Of a stretch of DNA of 64,000 nt, positions 52,500 to 61,294 are shown piece by piece (the first letter of the stretch is position 1; every line of letters starts with the position of its first letter). Location of the stretch: NCBI RefSeq assembly GCF_016907055.1, contig NZ_JAFBBG010000005.1:62001-126000 (forward strand), given 5' to 3'. Position numbers and translations under genes: made by a program. The notes beneath the pieces were generated by a model. That model made no database searches and had not been told where the DNA came from. It saw only the letters and a program-made list of their open reading frames with translations. The stretch comes from Paracholeplasma morum. GTDB lineage: Bacteria > Bacillota_I > Bacilli_A > Acholeplasmatales > UBA5453.

Positions 52500-53531
52500 A
52501 TGTTGACACTTTCAAAAACAAAACGCGACAAGGGTTTAGAAATCATTGATAAACCACTAGAAACGAATTTAAAGAGTCATGAAGTTTTAATAGAGGTTTT
52601 ATCAGCCTCACTGTGTGGGACCGATGTTCATATTTATAATTGGGATCGATGGGCAAGCAATCGTATGAATCCGCCTCTAACCGTGGGACATGAGTTTTCA
52701 GGTAGAGTATTGAAAGTTGGATCAGAAGTGGAAAGGGTTAAAGTTGGAGATATTGTTTCCTCTGAGACCCATGTAGTATGTGGCCAGTGTGAATTTTGTC
52801 GAAGTGGACGTGGTCACATATGTGAAAACACAAAAATCATTGGTGTAGACATTGATGGTTGTTTTGCAGAAATGATCAAAATGCCTGAAGCCAATTTAAT
52901 TATTGATCAAAGTGGAACAGACCCTAAGTATTTATCAGTATTAGAACCACTTGGTAATGCAGTTCATACCATGTTGCACTTTGATATTATTGGCAAAAAT
53001 GTGGTTGTGATTGGATGTGGTCCAATTGGGCTAATGGGGATTAATGTCGCCAAAGTAGTTGGGGCTAGAAAGATTATTGCGATTGAAGTTAATCCTTATC
53101 GAATTGGACTAGCAAAATCAATTGGGGCTGATGTCGTGATTAATCCTAAAACAGAAGACGTCATTAAACGTGTACTAGAGGAAACCGATCAGAAAGGTGC
53201 AGATGTAGTCACTGAGTTTTCCGGACATAAGAGCGCGATTGAACAAAGCTTTAAGTACATAAAAAAAGGTGGTAATATGGCTTTGTTAGGGATTACTCCT
53301 GATAAAATAGAAATAGATTTATCCAATGATGTTGTCTTTAAAGGCATTACAATTTATGGTGTTACTGGACGTAAGATGTATGAAAACTGGCAACAAGTCT
53401 CTGCGTTAATCGAATCAAAACGCATCGAATTTGATAAGATTGTAACCCATGTGATTTCCATGAAAGACTTTGAAAAAGCCTTTCAAATTATGGCTTCAGG
53501 AGAATCTGGCAAAGTTGTCATGATTCCATAA
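52500..53531 (+). CDS. tdh: L-threonine 3-dehydrogenase
   Basis: A 343-residue zinc alcohol-dehydrogenase-family enzyme that oxidises threonine to 2-amino-3-ketobutyrate. Catalytic zinc ligands in LCGTDVHIYNWD and GHEFSG, structural zinc cysteines in CGQCEFCRSGRGHIC, and the NAD site VIGCGPIGLMGINVAK. AGGAGAA precedes ATG 52500. It is directly followed by kbl, completing the threonine to glycine pathway, and preceded 14 bases earlier by pckG. Confidence 0.94.
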   Translation: MLTLSKTKRDKGLEIIDKPLETNLKSHEVLIEVLSASLCGTDVHIYNWDRWASNRMNPPLTVGHEFSGRVLKVGSEVERVKVGDIVSSETHVVCGQCEFCRSGRGHICENTKIIGVDIDGCFAEMIKMPEANLIIDQSGTDPKYLSVLEPLGNAVHTMLHFDIIGKNVVVIGCGPIGLMGINVAKVVGARKIIAIEVNPYRIGLAKSIGADVVINPKTEDVIKRVLEETDQKGADVVTEFSGHKSAIEQSFKYIKKGGNMALLGITPDKIEIDLSNDVVFKGITIYGVTGRKMYENWQQVSALIESKRIEFDKIVTHVISMKDFEKAFQIMASGESGKVVMIP

Positions 53532-53540
53532 GGAGGATTT

Positions 53541-54713
53541 ATGAACTATTTAGAGTTAAAAGTGGAACAACTCAAAAAAGATGGTGTCTACAGAATGCTT
53601 CCCGTCAATGAAACGCCTTGTGAGGCAATCATTACACTGAATGGTAAAAAAGTCATTAATTTAAGTTCAAATAATTACCTTGGACTTGCGAGCCATCCCA
53701 AAGTAAAACAAAAAGCGATTGAAGCAATTAATTATTATGGCGTTGGTGCAGGCGCTGTCAGAACCATTGTTGGAAACATGGCGATTCATGAAGAACTAGA
53801 TGATGTAATCGCTAGATTTAAACGTGAAGAAGCTGTTTTGGTATTTCAAAGTGGCTATATGTGCAACATTGGGGTCATTCAAGCAGTAACTGAAAAAGGC
53901 GATTTAATCATCTCAGATGAACTTAATCATGCCTCAATCATTGATGGTGTAAGACTATCAAGAGCCGATAAAGCAGTCTATAAGCACAGTGATATGGAAG
54001 ACCTAGAAAGAATCCTCTTGGAAAAAAGAAGTCAGTATAACCAAGTATTAATCATCACAGATGGCGTCTTTTCAATGGATGGTGACATTGCGAAACTCCC
54101 GGATATTGTTAAACTAGCTAAGAAATACAATGCCTTAACCTATGTGGATGACGCACACGGATCAGGCGTATTAGGTGAGTCTGGAAGGGGTACTGTCGAT
54201 CATTTTTCGCTTCATGGCCAAGTCGATTTTATTATTGGGACATTATCTAAAGCGGTTGGAGTAGTCGGAGGGTATGTAGCCGGAAGTAAAGCAATGAAAG
54301 AATACTTGCTTCACCGGGCGAGACCACTCTTATTCTCAACTTCGATGATGCCTGGTGCTTGTGCAGCTATTATCGAATCGATTAAACTGTTAGAATCATC
54401 AAATGAGTACACAACTAAATTATGGGAAAATTCTAACCACTTGAAAAATGCATTAGTCAAACAAGGGTTTGATATTGGCCATTCCGAGACACCAATCACA
54501 CCAGTGATTATAGGTGATGAAGCGAAAACTATGGCTTTTTCTAAAGCTTTATTAGATAATGGAGTATATGTTTCAGGAATCATTTTCCCAACTGTGCCGA
54601 AAGGTCTTGGAAGAATTCGAATGATGCCAAGTGCCCTACATGATAAAAACACGTTAGATGAGGCTGTTAAAATCATTAAAGTCGTTTGGGATCAAATAAG
54701 TAATCACGAATAG
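53541..54713 (+). CDS. kbl: 2-amino-3-ketobutyrate CoA ligase (glycine C-acetyltransferase)
   Basis: A 390-residue PLP enzyme that splits the Tdh product with CoA into glycine and acetyl-CoA. It has [31 protein letters not shown] and the pyridoxal-Lys segment [23 protein letters not shown] precedes ATG 53541. With tdh it forms the standard threonine-degradation pair, giving the cell acetyl-CoA (for ATP by acetate kinase) and one-carbon precursor glycine. Confidence 0.94.
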   Translation: MNYLELKVEQLKKDGVYRMLPVNETPCEAIITLNGKKVINLSSNNYLGLASHPKVKQKAIEAINYYGVGAGAVRTIVGNMAIHEELDDVIARFKREEAVLVFQSGYMCNIGVIQAVTEKGDLIISDELNHASIIDGVRLSRADKAVYKHSDMEDLERILLEKRSQYNQVLIITDGVFSMDGDIAKLPDIVKLAKKYNALTYVDDAHGSGVLGESGRGTVDHFSLHGQVDFIIGTLSKAVGVVGGYVAGSKAMKEYLLHRARPLLFSTSMMPGACAAIIESIKLLESSNEYTTKLWENSNHLKNALVKQGFDIGHSETPITPVIIGDEAKTMAFSKALLDNGVYVSGIIFPTVPKGLGRIRMMPSALHDKNTLDEAVKIIKVVWDQISNHE

Positions 54714-54723
54714 GAGGGGTTTT

Positions 54724-55194
54724 ATGCAATTTGTTTTGGTTGAGACCAAAGAAGCTATTAGAAAAATCGAGAAGATGGCTAAAACAATATGGAATGAAGC
54801 CTACCATGATTTATTATCACAAGAACAAATTGACTATATGTTATCTAAATTCTTAACAAAAGAAGCGATTAAAGCTCAAATTAATGAGGGCTATCAATAC
54901 TTCTTAGTTAAGGATGATAAAAATTGTGGGTTTGCAGCGATACAAGTAGGCGAGCGGGTATTTCTAAGTAAATTCTATCTAGATAAAACCTACTATGGAA
55001 AAGGGCTTCTAAGAGGGTTTGTTGATATCCTCAAGAAACACCAAAAACCAATCTATCTAACTGTAAACAAGCATAACTATCGTGCAATTAATGCCTATCT
55101 AAAACTAGGATTTATCAAAGAAAAAGAAGTCGTATCTGACATTGGTGGAGGTTTTGTCATGGATGATTATGTAATGGTACTCTATGACATTTGA
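54724..55194 (+). CDS. GNAT-family N-acetyltransferase
   Basis: A 156-residue GNAT protein. The central strand VFLSKFYLDKTYYGKGLLRG carries the acetyl-CoA-binding Q/R-x-x-G-x-G/A-like turn (YYGKGLLRG), followed by LTVNKHNYRAINAYLKLGF, the typical motif B. The substrate (protein, antibiotic or polyamine) cannot be told. AGGAGGGG precedes ATG 54724; its end overlaps ung by 11 bases, so it belongs to the pckG-ung transcript. Confidence 0.85.
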   Translation: MQFVLVETKEAIRKIEKMAKTIWNEAYHDLLSQEQIDYMLSKFLTKEAIKAQINEGYQYFLVKDDKNCGFAAIQVGERVFLSKFYLDKTYYGKGLLRGFVDILKKHQKPIYLTVNKHNYRAINAYLKLGFIKEKEVVSDIGGGFVMDDYVMVLYDI

Positions 55195-55834
55195 TGATAT
55201 TTACTTAAAGGAATCAAAGAAAGCGTATTTTATTGAACTACTCGCTTTTATAGAATCGGAATACAGTAATAAAACTATCTATCCTCCAAAAACCAATTTA
55301 TTTCAAGCTTTTAAACTTACCCCGCTTAATCAAGTTAAAGTTGTGATTATTGGACAAGACCCTTATCATAACCCTAATCAAGCAAATGGGTTGGCATTCT
55401 CTGTAAATGAAAACGTAACTTTACCCCCTTCATTAAAAAACATCTATAAAGAAATCGAAAGGTCTTTTGGTTATAGTATGTCAAATAATGGCGCCTTAAG
55501 CAGTTGGGCAAAACAAGGGGTATTATTGTTAAATACGATTTTAACAGTAGAAGAAAACAAACCCTTATCACATCAAAATAAGGGGTGGGAAACATTTACT
55601 TTAGAAATCATCAAAGCACTAAATGCTTTAAAACAACCAATCTGTTTTTTGTTGTTTGGACAACATGCCAAACAGTATGAAAAGCACTTGAATAACCCCA
55701 ATCACTTAGTATTAAAGACAGTACACCCATCTCCTTTATCAGCGCATAGAGGCTTTATTGGATCAGATGTCTTTAAGAAGTGTAATGACTATTTAAAAGA
55801 TAAAGAAATTTCTACAATTGATTGGAAAGTATAA
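55184..55834 (+). CDS. ung: Uracil-DNA glycosylase
   Basis: A 216-residue family 1 glycosylase that removes uracil from DNA. Catalytic water-activating loop VVIIGQDPYHNPNQANGLAFS with Asp, and the leucine/histidine loop HPSPLSAHRGF. ATG 55184 lies inside the preceding acetyltransferase gene. The promoter of the folate riboswitch lies in its last codons. Confidence 0.96.
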   Translation: MTFDDIYLKESKKAYFIELLAFIESEYSNKTIYPPKTNLFQAFKLTPLNQVKVVIIGQDPYHNPNQANGLAFSVNENVTLPPSLKNIYKEIERSFGYSMSNNGALSSWAKQGVLLLNTILTVEENKPLSHQNKGWETFTLEIIKALNALKQPICFLLFGQHAKQYEKHLNNPNHLVLKTVHPSPLSAHRGFIGSDVFKKCNDYLKDKEISTIDWKV

Positions 55835-55846
55835 GCATGATACAAT
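55818..55846 (+). promoter_or_regulatory. Promoter of the folT transcript
   Basis: TTGATT (55818-55823), 17-bp spacer, TACAAT (55841-55846) extended by TGA. The -35 lies inside the ung coding end. Confidence 0.7.
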
Positions 55847-55849
55847 ACA

Positions 55850-55953
55850 CTTACAGAGTAATAAGAAAGCGTAAAGTGACTAACCATGGGATGTTGGGTT
55901 GGTACGAACACGAAAGTGGCGGTTTTCTTATGCGTCCGCTGTAAGTTTTTTTT
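55850..55953 (+). promoter_or_regulatory. Tetrahydrofolate riboswitch
   Basis: Conserved THF blocks in order: ACAGAGTA, GCGTAAAGTG, GGGATGTTG, CGAACACGAAAGTGGCGG and TGCGTCCGCTGT. P1 is CTTACAG (55850-55856) with CTGTAAG (55939-55945), and eight or more T follow P1 directly, so ligand-stabilised P1 may itself terminate transcription. It controls the folate transporter gene next to it. Confidence 0.88.
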
Positions 55954-55985
55954 ATAGTGGATCTCTTAAGAGGAGGTCTTTTATT

Positions 55986-56504
55986 TTGAGACGAGAAGTG
56001 AAATATTTAGCTTTAGCAGCCATTTTGACTGCACTGTCAATTGGTCTAGATTTGGTTATAAAAAATCTTATTCCAGTTGTGGATTTTGGGTTACCTTATT
56101 ATGCAGTTCCACTCATTATCGGGGGTGTTGTGCTTGGACCCATATACGGTGGAATCATGGGGTTTATCAGCGACTATGTTGGATTTATGTTAGCGCCAAG
56201 AGGATCCTATGTGATTTTATTTGGATTAAGTGCAATCTTTTGGGGTATGATACCAGGGTTATTAATCAAATATAAAAGTAACATTTATGTGATAACAATC
56301 GCTTTATTGATTACGCATATTATGGCTACCCTATCCAATACAATCGCTTTGTGGTTAATAGCATCAGAAAAAACGGCGTTAGGGTCGTTGGCAATTAGAT
56401 TGCCAATGTTACCACTGAATGTCATTATTCTTACTTTTGTGACCTATGGGCTCAATAAAAGGTTAGAACCAGTATATGATGGTTTTATGGTTAAAAAGTT
56501 TTAA
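55986..56504 (+). CDS. folT: Folate ECF transporter S component
   Basis: A 172-residue membrane protein with about six hydrophobic helices. TTG 55986, nine bases from AGGAGG (55971-55976), is the likely start; the longer frame runs through the THF riboswitch. It opens with the ECF-S pattern REVKYLALAAILTALSIGLD and contains GLPYYAVPLIIGGVVLGP and GFISDYVGFMLAPRGSYV, as in FolT. The THF riboswitch identifies the substrate. It needs a shared EcfAA'T module encoded elsewhere. Confidence 0.88.
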   Translation: MRREVKYLALAAILTALSIGLDLVIKNLIPVVDFGLPYYAVPLIIGGVVLGPIYGGIMGFISDYVGFMLAPRGSYVILFGLSAIFWGMIPGLLIKYKSNIYVITIALLITHIMATLSNTIALWLIASEKTALGSLAIRLPMLPLNVIILTFVTYGLNKRLEPVYDGFMVKKF

Positions 56505-56510
56505 TAAATT

Positions 56511-56543
56511 AAGGATAATACGCTTATGTGTTATCCTTTTTTT
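56511..56543 (+). terminator. Terminator of folT
   Basis: AAGGATAA pairs with TTATCCTT across a 12-base loop, followed by T residues. Confidence 0.85.
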
Positions 56544-56544
56544 G

Positions 56545-56609
56545 TTGAATTTATTTAAATTCAAAAAAATTCAAAATTAGTTTGTATTTATACAAATTTG
56601 TCGTATAAT
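56545..56609 (+). promoter_or_regulatory. ABC-exporter promoter with two upstream palindromes
   Basis: TTGTAT (56582-56587), 16-bp spacer, TATAAT (56604-56609). TTGAATTTA-TT-TAAATTCAA (56545-56564) is a perfect 9-2-9 inverted repeat, and TTTGTAT-TT-ATACAAA (56581-56596) is a 7-2-7 repeat covering the -35. Both look like operators. Confidence 0.6.
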
Positions 56610-56628
56610 AGAGTTAGGAGGTACGATT

Positions 56629-57339
56629 ATGTTAGAAATTATTAATGTTTCAAAGTCCTATGGACAAAAAAAAGCAAACGATCAAATCACTTTGACAATT
56701 GAACCTGGAGACATCTATGGGTTTGTTGGTCATAACGGTGCAGGTAAAACAACCCTTTTAAAAGCCATTGCCGGCATCATTGATTTTGAAGAAGGCGATA
56801 TCTTAGTGTTAGGTAAATCTGTGAAAAAAGACCCACTTGGGGTTAAACGAGAAATTGCGTATATACCAGATAACCCTGATATCTATGAATCATTATCGGG
56901 TATTCAATACTTAAACTTCATTGCAGATGCATTTTTAGTATCGGCTATCGAACGTAAGGAACTTATTGAGAAATATGCAACTATGTTTGAGCTGTCTGAT
57001 GTGTTATCTCATCCAATCTCATCCTATTCTCATGGGATGAAGCAGAAGTTGGTTATAATCTCTGCTTTGGTTCATAAACCAAAGGTGTTATTGCTAGATG
57101 AGCCCTTTGTTGGGTTGGATCCTAAAGCAAGCTTCTTACTTAAAGATACGTTTAGACACTTATGCGAAGCGGGTGCGAGCATTTTCTTTTCTACACACGT
57201 TTTAGAAGTCGTAGAAAAGTTATGTAATAAAGTAGCGATTATTAAGCAAGGCAAGATTGTTGCCCAAGGCATGACCCACGAAGTAGTCAAAGACCAATCA
57301 CTTGAAACTCTATTTATGGAAATTGCGAGTGAGCACTAA
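56629..57339 (+). CDS. ABC transporter ATPase (exporter type)
   Basis: A 236-residue ATPase: Walker A GHNGAGKTTLL near residue 36, Q-loop region YIPDNPDIYESL, signature SSYSHGMKQKL (a relaxed LSGGQ as in EcsA and many drug or bacteriocin exporters), Walker B VLLLDEPFVGLDP and switch FFSTHVLEV. AGGAGGT precedes ATG 56629. Overlaps the permease start by one base. The substrate is unknown. Confidence 0.9.
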   Translation: MLEIINVSKSYGQKKANDQITLTIEPGDIYGFVGHNGAGKTTLLKAIAGIIDFEEGDILVLGKSVKKDPLGVKREIAYIPDNPDIYESLSGIQYLNFIADAFLVSAIERKELIEKYATMFELSDVLSHPISSYSHGMKQKLVIISALVHKPKVLLLDEPFVGLDPKASFLLKDTFRHLCEAGASIFFSTHVLEVVEKLCNKVAIIKQGKIVAQGMTHEVVKDQSLETLFMEIASEH

Positions 57340-58931
57340 TGTATTTAACGCTAATTAAAGTATTCTTCAAAGAGAATTTTTCATTTAAACGTTTGTTTGG
57401 GTTTAACCTCAAACAAAGCAAAGCCAAAGTGATTGGGTTTAGTTTATTAATGCTTTATGCTTTTGGAGTGTTTTTTGCATCATTCGGATTTATGTTCTTT
57501 GATTTAGCCAAGCTTATGTCTGAAATTGATCAATTAGAGATCATTATTTCTTTTGCTGCAACTTATACGTTTGGGCTTTCTGTTATGATGGCGTTGTTAA
57601 GATCATCTGGGTATATCTTTAACTATAAAGATTATGACATCTTAGCCCCATTACCGATCAAGAACAGTACCGTATTGTTTGCGAAATTATCGGTAATGTT
57701 GTTAATGATTTATATTACTTCATTACTGTTTGTGATACCGATTTTTGCAGCTTATTTCTATTATCATAGTATTAGTTTCTTTGGGTTGGTTTATGCCATT
57801 TTAGGGTTTTTATTTACCCCTTTAATTCCAATAGTGTTGTTATCATTTGTTTCGCTTTTAATTACCAAGTTAACCAATAAATTGCCTTTTTCCAAATTAC
57901 TTAACATCATTTTAATGTTTGGATTATTCATCGGTATATTTGCGTTATCCTTTGTTTCAACTGGTACCGAGACCAATCCTTTAACAGGACAAGTAGATTT
58001 AATTGGAGGCGTTTCAGAATACTATCCACTTGTAAGATACTATGCCGAAGCCGTTCATGATCATAACCATTTATCCTTCTTGCTATTGGCATTAATCTCT
58101 ATCGGCGTGTTTGTTGTTTATGTATTCTTGATTCAAGGATTGGTTAGAAAAACCAATCAATCCAAACAAAATACTTATATCAATCGTAAAAAGAAAGTCA
58201 CATATAATTCGGGCTCAATGAGAAAGACATTGATTCAAAAAGAGTTTAAAACTTTCTTCTCAATACCGATTTATGTTCTTAATACAGGATTAGGTGTCAT
58301 TATCATCTTCGCATTATCCGTAGCAAGCTTAATCTTTAAATCAAACATCAATGAGTTCTTAGTAGAAGCAACCGAACTGAACTTGCCTATACTACCATTG
58401 TTACTGATTGTCTTCGGGTTTTCAATCGCAATGACCTTTACCCCAGCGATTAATTTATCGCTTGAAGGGAAACACTTGTGGATCTTAAAGACACTACCTG
58501 TTGACCCTTATGAAGTGATGTTATCAAAGATCTTATTCAATGTTTTATTGGTTGTGCCTGTAAGTGTCGTTGGCATCACAATGTTAAGTTATTCATTACA
58601 ATTTGGATTTATTGAGATAGCGCTGTTTCTTTTAGTCGTATGTAGTTTCTCTATGTTATCTTCTATTTTATTTGGATTCATCAATTTATACTTTCCGAAG
58701 TTTGAGTTTAACTCAGAAGTGGAAGTCATTAAACAAAGCATAGGCTCATTTCTTGCCGTCTTCGGGGGATTTGCTTTACTGATTACATTTGGGTTTATGT
58801 ACTATTTTCTAACGAAAGTAATCGCATCCGAATGGGCTCTACTAATCATTGGCTTAACCATGGTATTAGCTACTTACGGTTTACTAGTGTTGTTAAAACC
58901 TGTTTCAAGAAAGAAATTCTTAACCTATTAA
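57339..58931 (+). CDS. ABC transporter permease
   Basis: A 530-residue membrane protein with about 12 hydrophobic segments, co-translated with the ATPase (TAATG overlap). The first half contains FNYKDYDILAPLPIKNSTVL, a motif common to large ABC-2-like permeases of Firmicutes, and the second half repeats it loosely as LEGKHLWILKTLPVDPYEVM, suggesting an internal duplication. A basic cytoplasmic loop (KQNTYINRKKKVTYN) divides the halves. Probably exports a peptide, lipid or drug; no substrate can be named. Closed by a terminator. Confidence 0.85.
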   Translation: MYLTLIKVFFKENFSFKRLFGFNLKQSKAKVIGFSLLMLYAFGVFFASFGFMFFDLAKLMSEIDQLEIIISFAATYTFGLSVMMALLRSSGYIFNYKDYDILAPLPIKNSTVLFAKLSVMLLMIYITSLLFVIPIFAAYFYYHSISFFGLVYAILGFLFTPLIPIVLLSFVSLLITKLTNKLPFSKLLNIILMFGLFIGIFALSFVSTGTETNPLTGQVDLIGGVSEYYPLVRYYAEAVHDHNHLSFLLLALISIGVFVVYVFLIQGLVRKTNQSKQNTYINRKKKVTYNSGSMRKTLIQKEFKTFFSIPIYVLNTGLGVIIIFALSVASLIFKSNINEFLVEATELNLPILPLLLIVFGFSIAMTFTPAINLSLEGKHLWILKTLPVDPYEVMLSKILFNVLLVVPVSVVGITMLSYSLQFGFIEIALFLLVVCSFSMLSSILFGFINLYFPKFEFNSEVEVIKQSIGSFLAVFGGFALLITFGFMYYFLTKVIASEWALLIIGLTMVLATYGLLVLLKPVSRKKFLTY

Positions 58932-58933
58932 AG

Positions 58934-58961
58934 AAAAAAAGGCAATCCGATTGCCTTTTTT
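58934..58961. terminator. Bidirectional terminator between the exporter and the LacI gene
   Basis: GGCAAT-CCG-ATTGCC flanked by an A run and a T run. Confidence 0.88.
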
Positions 58962-58966
58962 GTTAG

Positions 58967-59935
58967 TTATTTTGTAGATTCTCTTTCAATTAACTTTACA
59001 TCTAGTACACTATGGAACTCACTGATTGTCTCTTCATTAAGAAGTTTAACCAAGGTTTCTAGTGCAAGCTCACCCATTCTACGAATTGGTTGTTCAATCG
59101 TCGTGATGGTTGGTGAAACAAGCGTTGTATAAACGATATTATCAAAACCGACAATTTGGATGTCTTCAGGAATTTTCTTCCCCATTTTATTGATGATGTT
59201 TTCTGCGTGAATTGCTAAGAAGTCTGAAGTCGCAAATATGCCATCGATTTCTGGATGGGACTCAATAATTTTGGTGATTGCATCGATATCAGGATTTAAT
59301 AAATCCCCATCATATGAGATATAAGGAATGTTGTTTTGGACAAGTACTTGTCTAAACCCTAATGAGCGTTCAGAAACGGTTAATAAGAATGATGGACCTC
59401 TAAGCTCTAAAATGTATCTAGAACCCCCAGAAATGAGTTTTTGAGCAGCAATGATACCACCTAGGATGTTATTTGACGTAATCGATGGAATGTTTTCGGA
59501 TAAAATGTGATCCACCGTTACAATCGGTAAGTCTGATTTAATCAATTGATCGACATTGTGTGCATTGGATGCAACAATAATGCCATCGATGTTGTATTGT
59601 GAATAAATGTGAATATAATCTTTCTCACGTTTGGCATCGTCTTGGGTGTTAGATAACATAATCTTATAACCCAGTTTCATTGCTTGGTTTTCGATACCCT
59701 CAATCAGTTCTGCGTAGAACTGAGTATCAAAATGTGGGACCAATACCCCAATCAATTTGGAATGTTTGTTAAAAAGTGAACGTGCGAGTTCATTTGGAAT
59801 GTAGTTTAAATCATTAATAGCTGTTTCTACCAGCAAACGTGTTTCTTCGTTAACATACCCTTTTTGGTTAATGACTCTAGAAACGGTTGCGACACTGACG
59901 TTTGCCTTTTTTGCGACATCTTTTATAGTTGCCAT
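58967..59935 (-). CDS. LacI-family transcriptional regulator
   Basis: A 322-residue repressor with N-terminal HTH (VAKKANVSVATVSRVINQKG), hinge NYIPNELARSLFNKHSKLIG and a periplasmic-binding-type sugar domain (DGIFATSDFLAIHAE, then IVGFDNIVYTTLVSPTITT). It lacks the CcpA-type C-terminal signature seen in the 37153 gene and is closer to RbsR/ScrR local sugar regulators. No sugar operon adjoins it, so the target is unknown. Divergent from trmFO, with a 69-base shared intergenic region. Confidence 0.9.
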   Translation of the reverse strand: MATIKDVAKKANVSVATVSRVINQKGYVNEETRLLVETAINDLNYIPNELARSLFNKHSKLIGVLVPHFDTQFYAELIEGIENQAMKLGYKIMLSNTQDDAKREKDYIHIYSQYNIDGIIVASNAHNVDQLIKSDLPIVTVDHILSENIPSITSNNILGGIIAAQKLISGGSRYILELRGPSFLLTVSERSLGFRQVLVQNNIPYISYDGDLLNPDIDAITKIIESHPEIDGIFATSDFLAIHAENIINKMGKKIPEDIQIVGFDNIVYTTLVSPTITTIEQPIRRMGELALETLVKLLNEETISEFHSVLDVKLIERESTK

Positions 59936-60004
59936 AGATAATCACCTCATAAATATTATATAATAATAATAGTTTTAAACAAACAAAAACGAAAGGTTGT
60001 TAAT

Positions 60005-61282
60005 ATGATAAAAATTATTGGAGCTGGATTGGCTGGTTCAGAGGCAGCTTACTATCTGGCAAACAAAGGACATAAAGTAAAATTATACGAAATGAGACCG
60101 ATAAAAATGACCCCTGCGCACCAAACAGATTTATTCGCAGAGTTGGTATGTTCAAACTCACTTCGTTCAAATGACCCACTGAATGCAGTTGGATTGCTTA
60201 AACGTGAAATGCAGGCCATAGGGTCTTTAATTATGGAAGCGGCACTTAGCGAAGAAGTTCCTGCTGGGTCTAGCCTTGCTGTTGACCGTATTGGGTTTTC
60301 AGAATATGTGACTAAAAAGATTATGACTCATCCGAACATTGAAGTTATTAAAGAAGAAGTATCTGATATTGATATTGATGAGTATACAATCATTGCCTCA
60401 GGCCCACTGACTAGCGATCTACTGTCATCGAAAATCCAAACGCTTTTTGATGCCAAACAACTGCACTTCTTTGATGCAGTAGCCCCAATCATTGAGGCAT
60501 CTAGCATCAACTATGATATTGCTTATTTTAAATCTAGATACGATAAAGGCGAAAGCGATTATATAAACTGTCCGATGACAAAAGAAGAGTATGACCGTTT
60601 TTATGAAGCGCTAACTACGGCAGAAAGGGCCACTTTAAAGGACTTTGAAGTCAATGTCTTTGAAGGGTGTATGCCAGTGGAAATTATGGCTTCTAGGGGT
60701 AAAGAAACGCTTTTATTTGGACCATTAAAACCGGTTGGCCTTGAACATAATGGATCTAAACCTTACGCAGTGGTTCAATTAAGACAAGATGATGCAGCAA
60801 AGTCATTATTTAATATCGTAGGTTTCCAAACAAACCTCAAATGGAGTGAACAAAAACGTGTCATTCAACTGATTCCTGGACTAGAGAATGCGAACATTAT
60901 TCGTTATGGGGTCATGCACCAAAATACCTATATTGAATCTCCTGAAGTACTGAATGCTTGTTATCAATCGATTAAGTATCCAAAACTCTTTGTAGCAGGT
61001 CAAATCTCTGGGGTAGAAGGCTATGTTGAATCAGCAGCATCAGGATTAAGTGCGGCTTATCATTTAGATAGATTATTAAACGAAAAACCGATGTCACCAT
61101 TCCCAACTGACACAATGATTGGTGCCATGAGTAGATATATTTCAACTAAAAACAAGAGTTTTAACCCAATCAATGCCAATTTGGGGATTCTACCTGAACT
61201 TGGCAAACATAAAAAACTAGACCGTAAACGCCTCTATATGGAACGTGCTACGGAATCCTTATCTAAGTATTTAGGAGAGTAA
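60005..61282 (+). CDS. trmFO: Methylene-THF tRNA (uracil-5-)-methyltransferase TrmFO
   Basis: A 425-residue FAD- and folate-dependent enzyme that forms m5U54 in tRNA of Gram-positive bacteria. N-terminal FAD site IIGAGLAGSEAAYYLANKGH, ELVCSNSLRSNDPLNAVGLLK with conserved Cys, and the catalytic FEGCMPVEIMASRGK. GGTTGTTAAT lies before ATG 60005, a weak ribosome site. It is linked to xerC as in Bacillus (trmFO-codV). Confidence 0.96.
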   Translation: MIKIIGAGLAGSEAAYYLANKGHKVKLYEMRPIKMTPAHQTDLFAELVCSNSLRSNDPLNAVGLLKREMQAIGSLIMEAALSEEVPAGSSLAVDRIGFSEYVTKKIMTHPNIEVIKEEVSDIDIDEYTIIASGPLTSDLLSSKIQTLFDAKQLHFFDAVAPIIEASSINYDIAYFKSRYDKGESDYINCPMTKEEYDRFYEALTTAERATLKDFEVNVFEGCMPVEIMASRGKETLLFGPLKPVGLEHNGSKPYAVVQLRQDDAAKSLFNIVGFQTNLKWSEQKRVIQLIPGLENANIIRYGVMHQNTYIESPEVLNACYQSIKYPKLFVAGQISGVEGYVESAASGLSAAYHLDRLLNEKPMSPFPTDTMIGAMSRYISTKNKSFNPINANLGILPELGKHKKLDRKRLYMERATESLSKYLGE

Positions 61283-61294
61283 GGAAGGTTAACC

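Noticed and set aside
55899-55985. Longer N-terminus for FolT
   Set aside because: It would translate the THF riboswitch; the TTG at 55986 with AGGAGG fits the family start.
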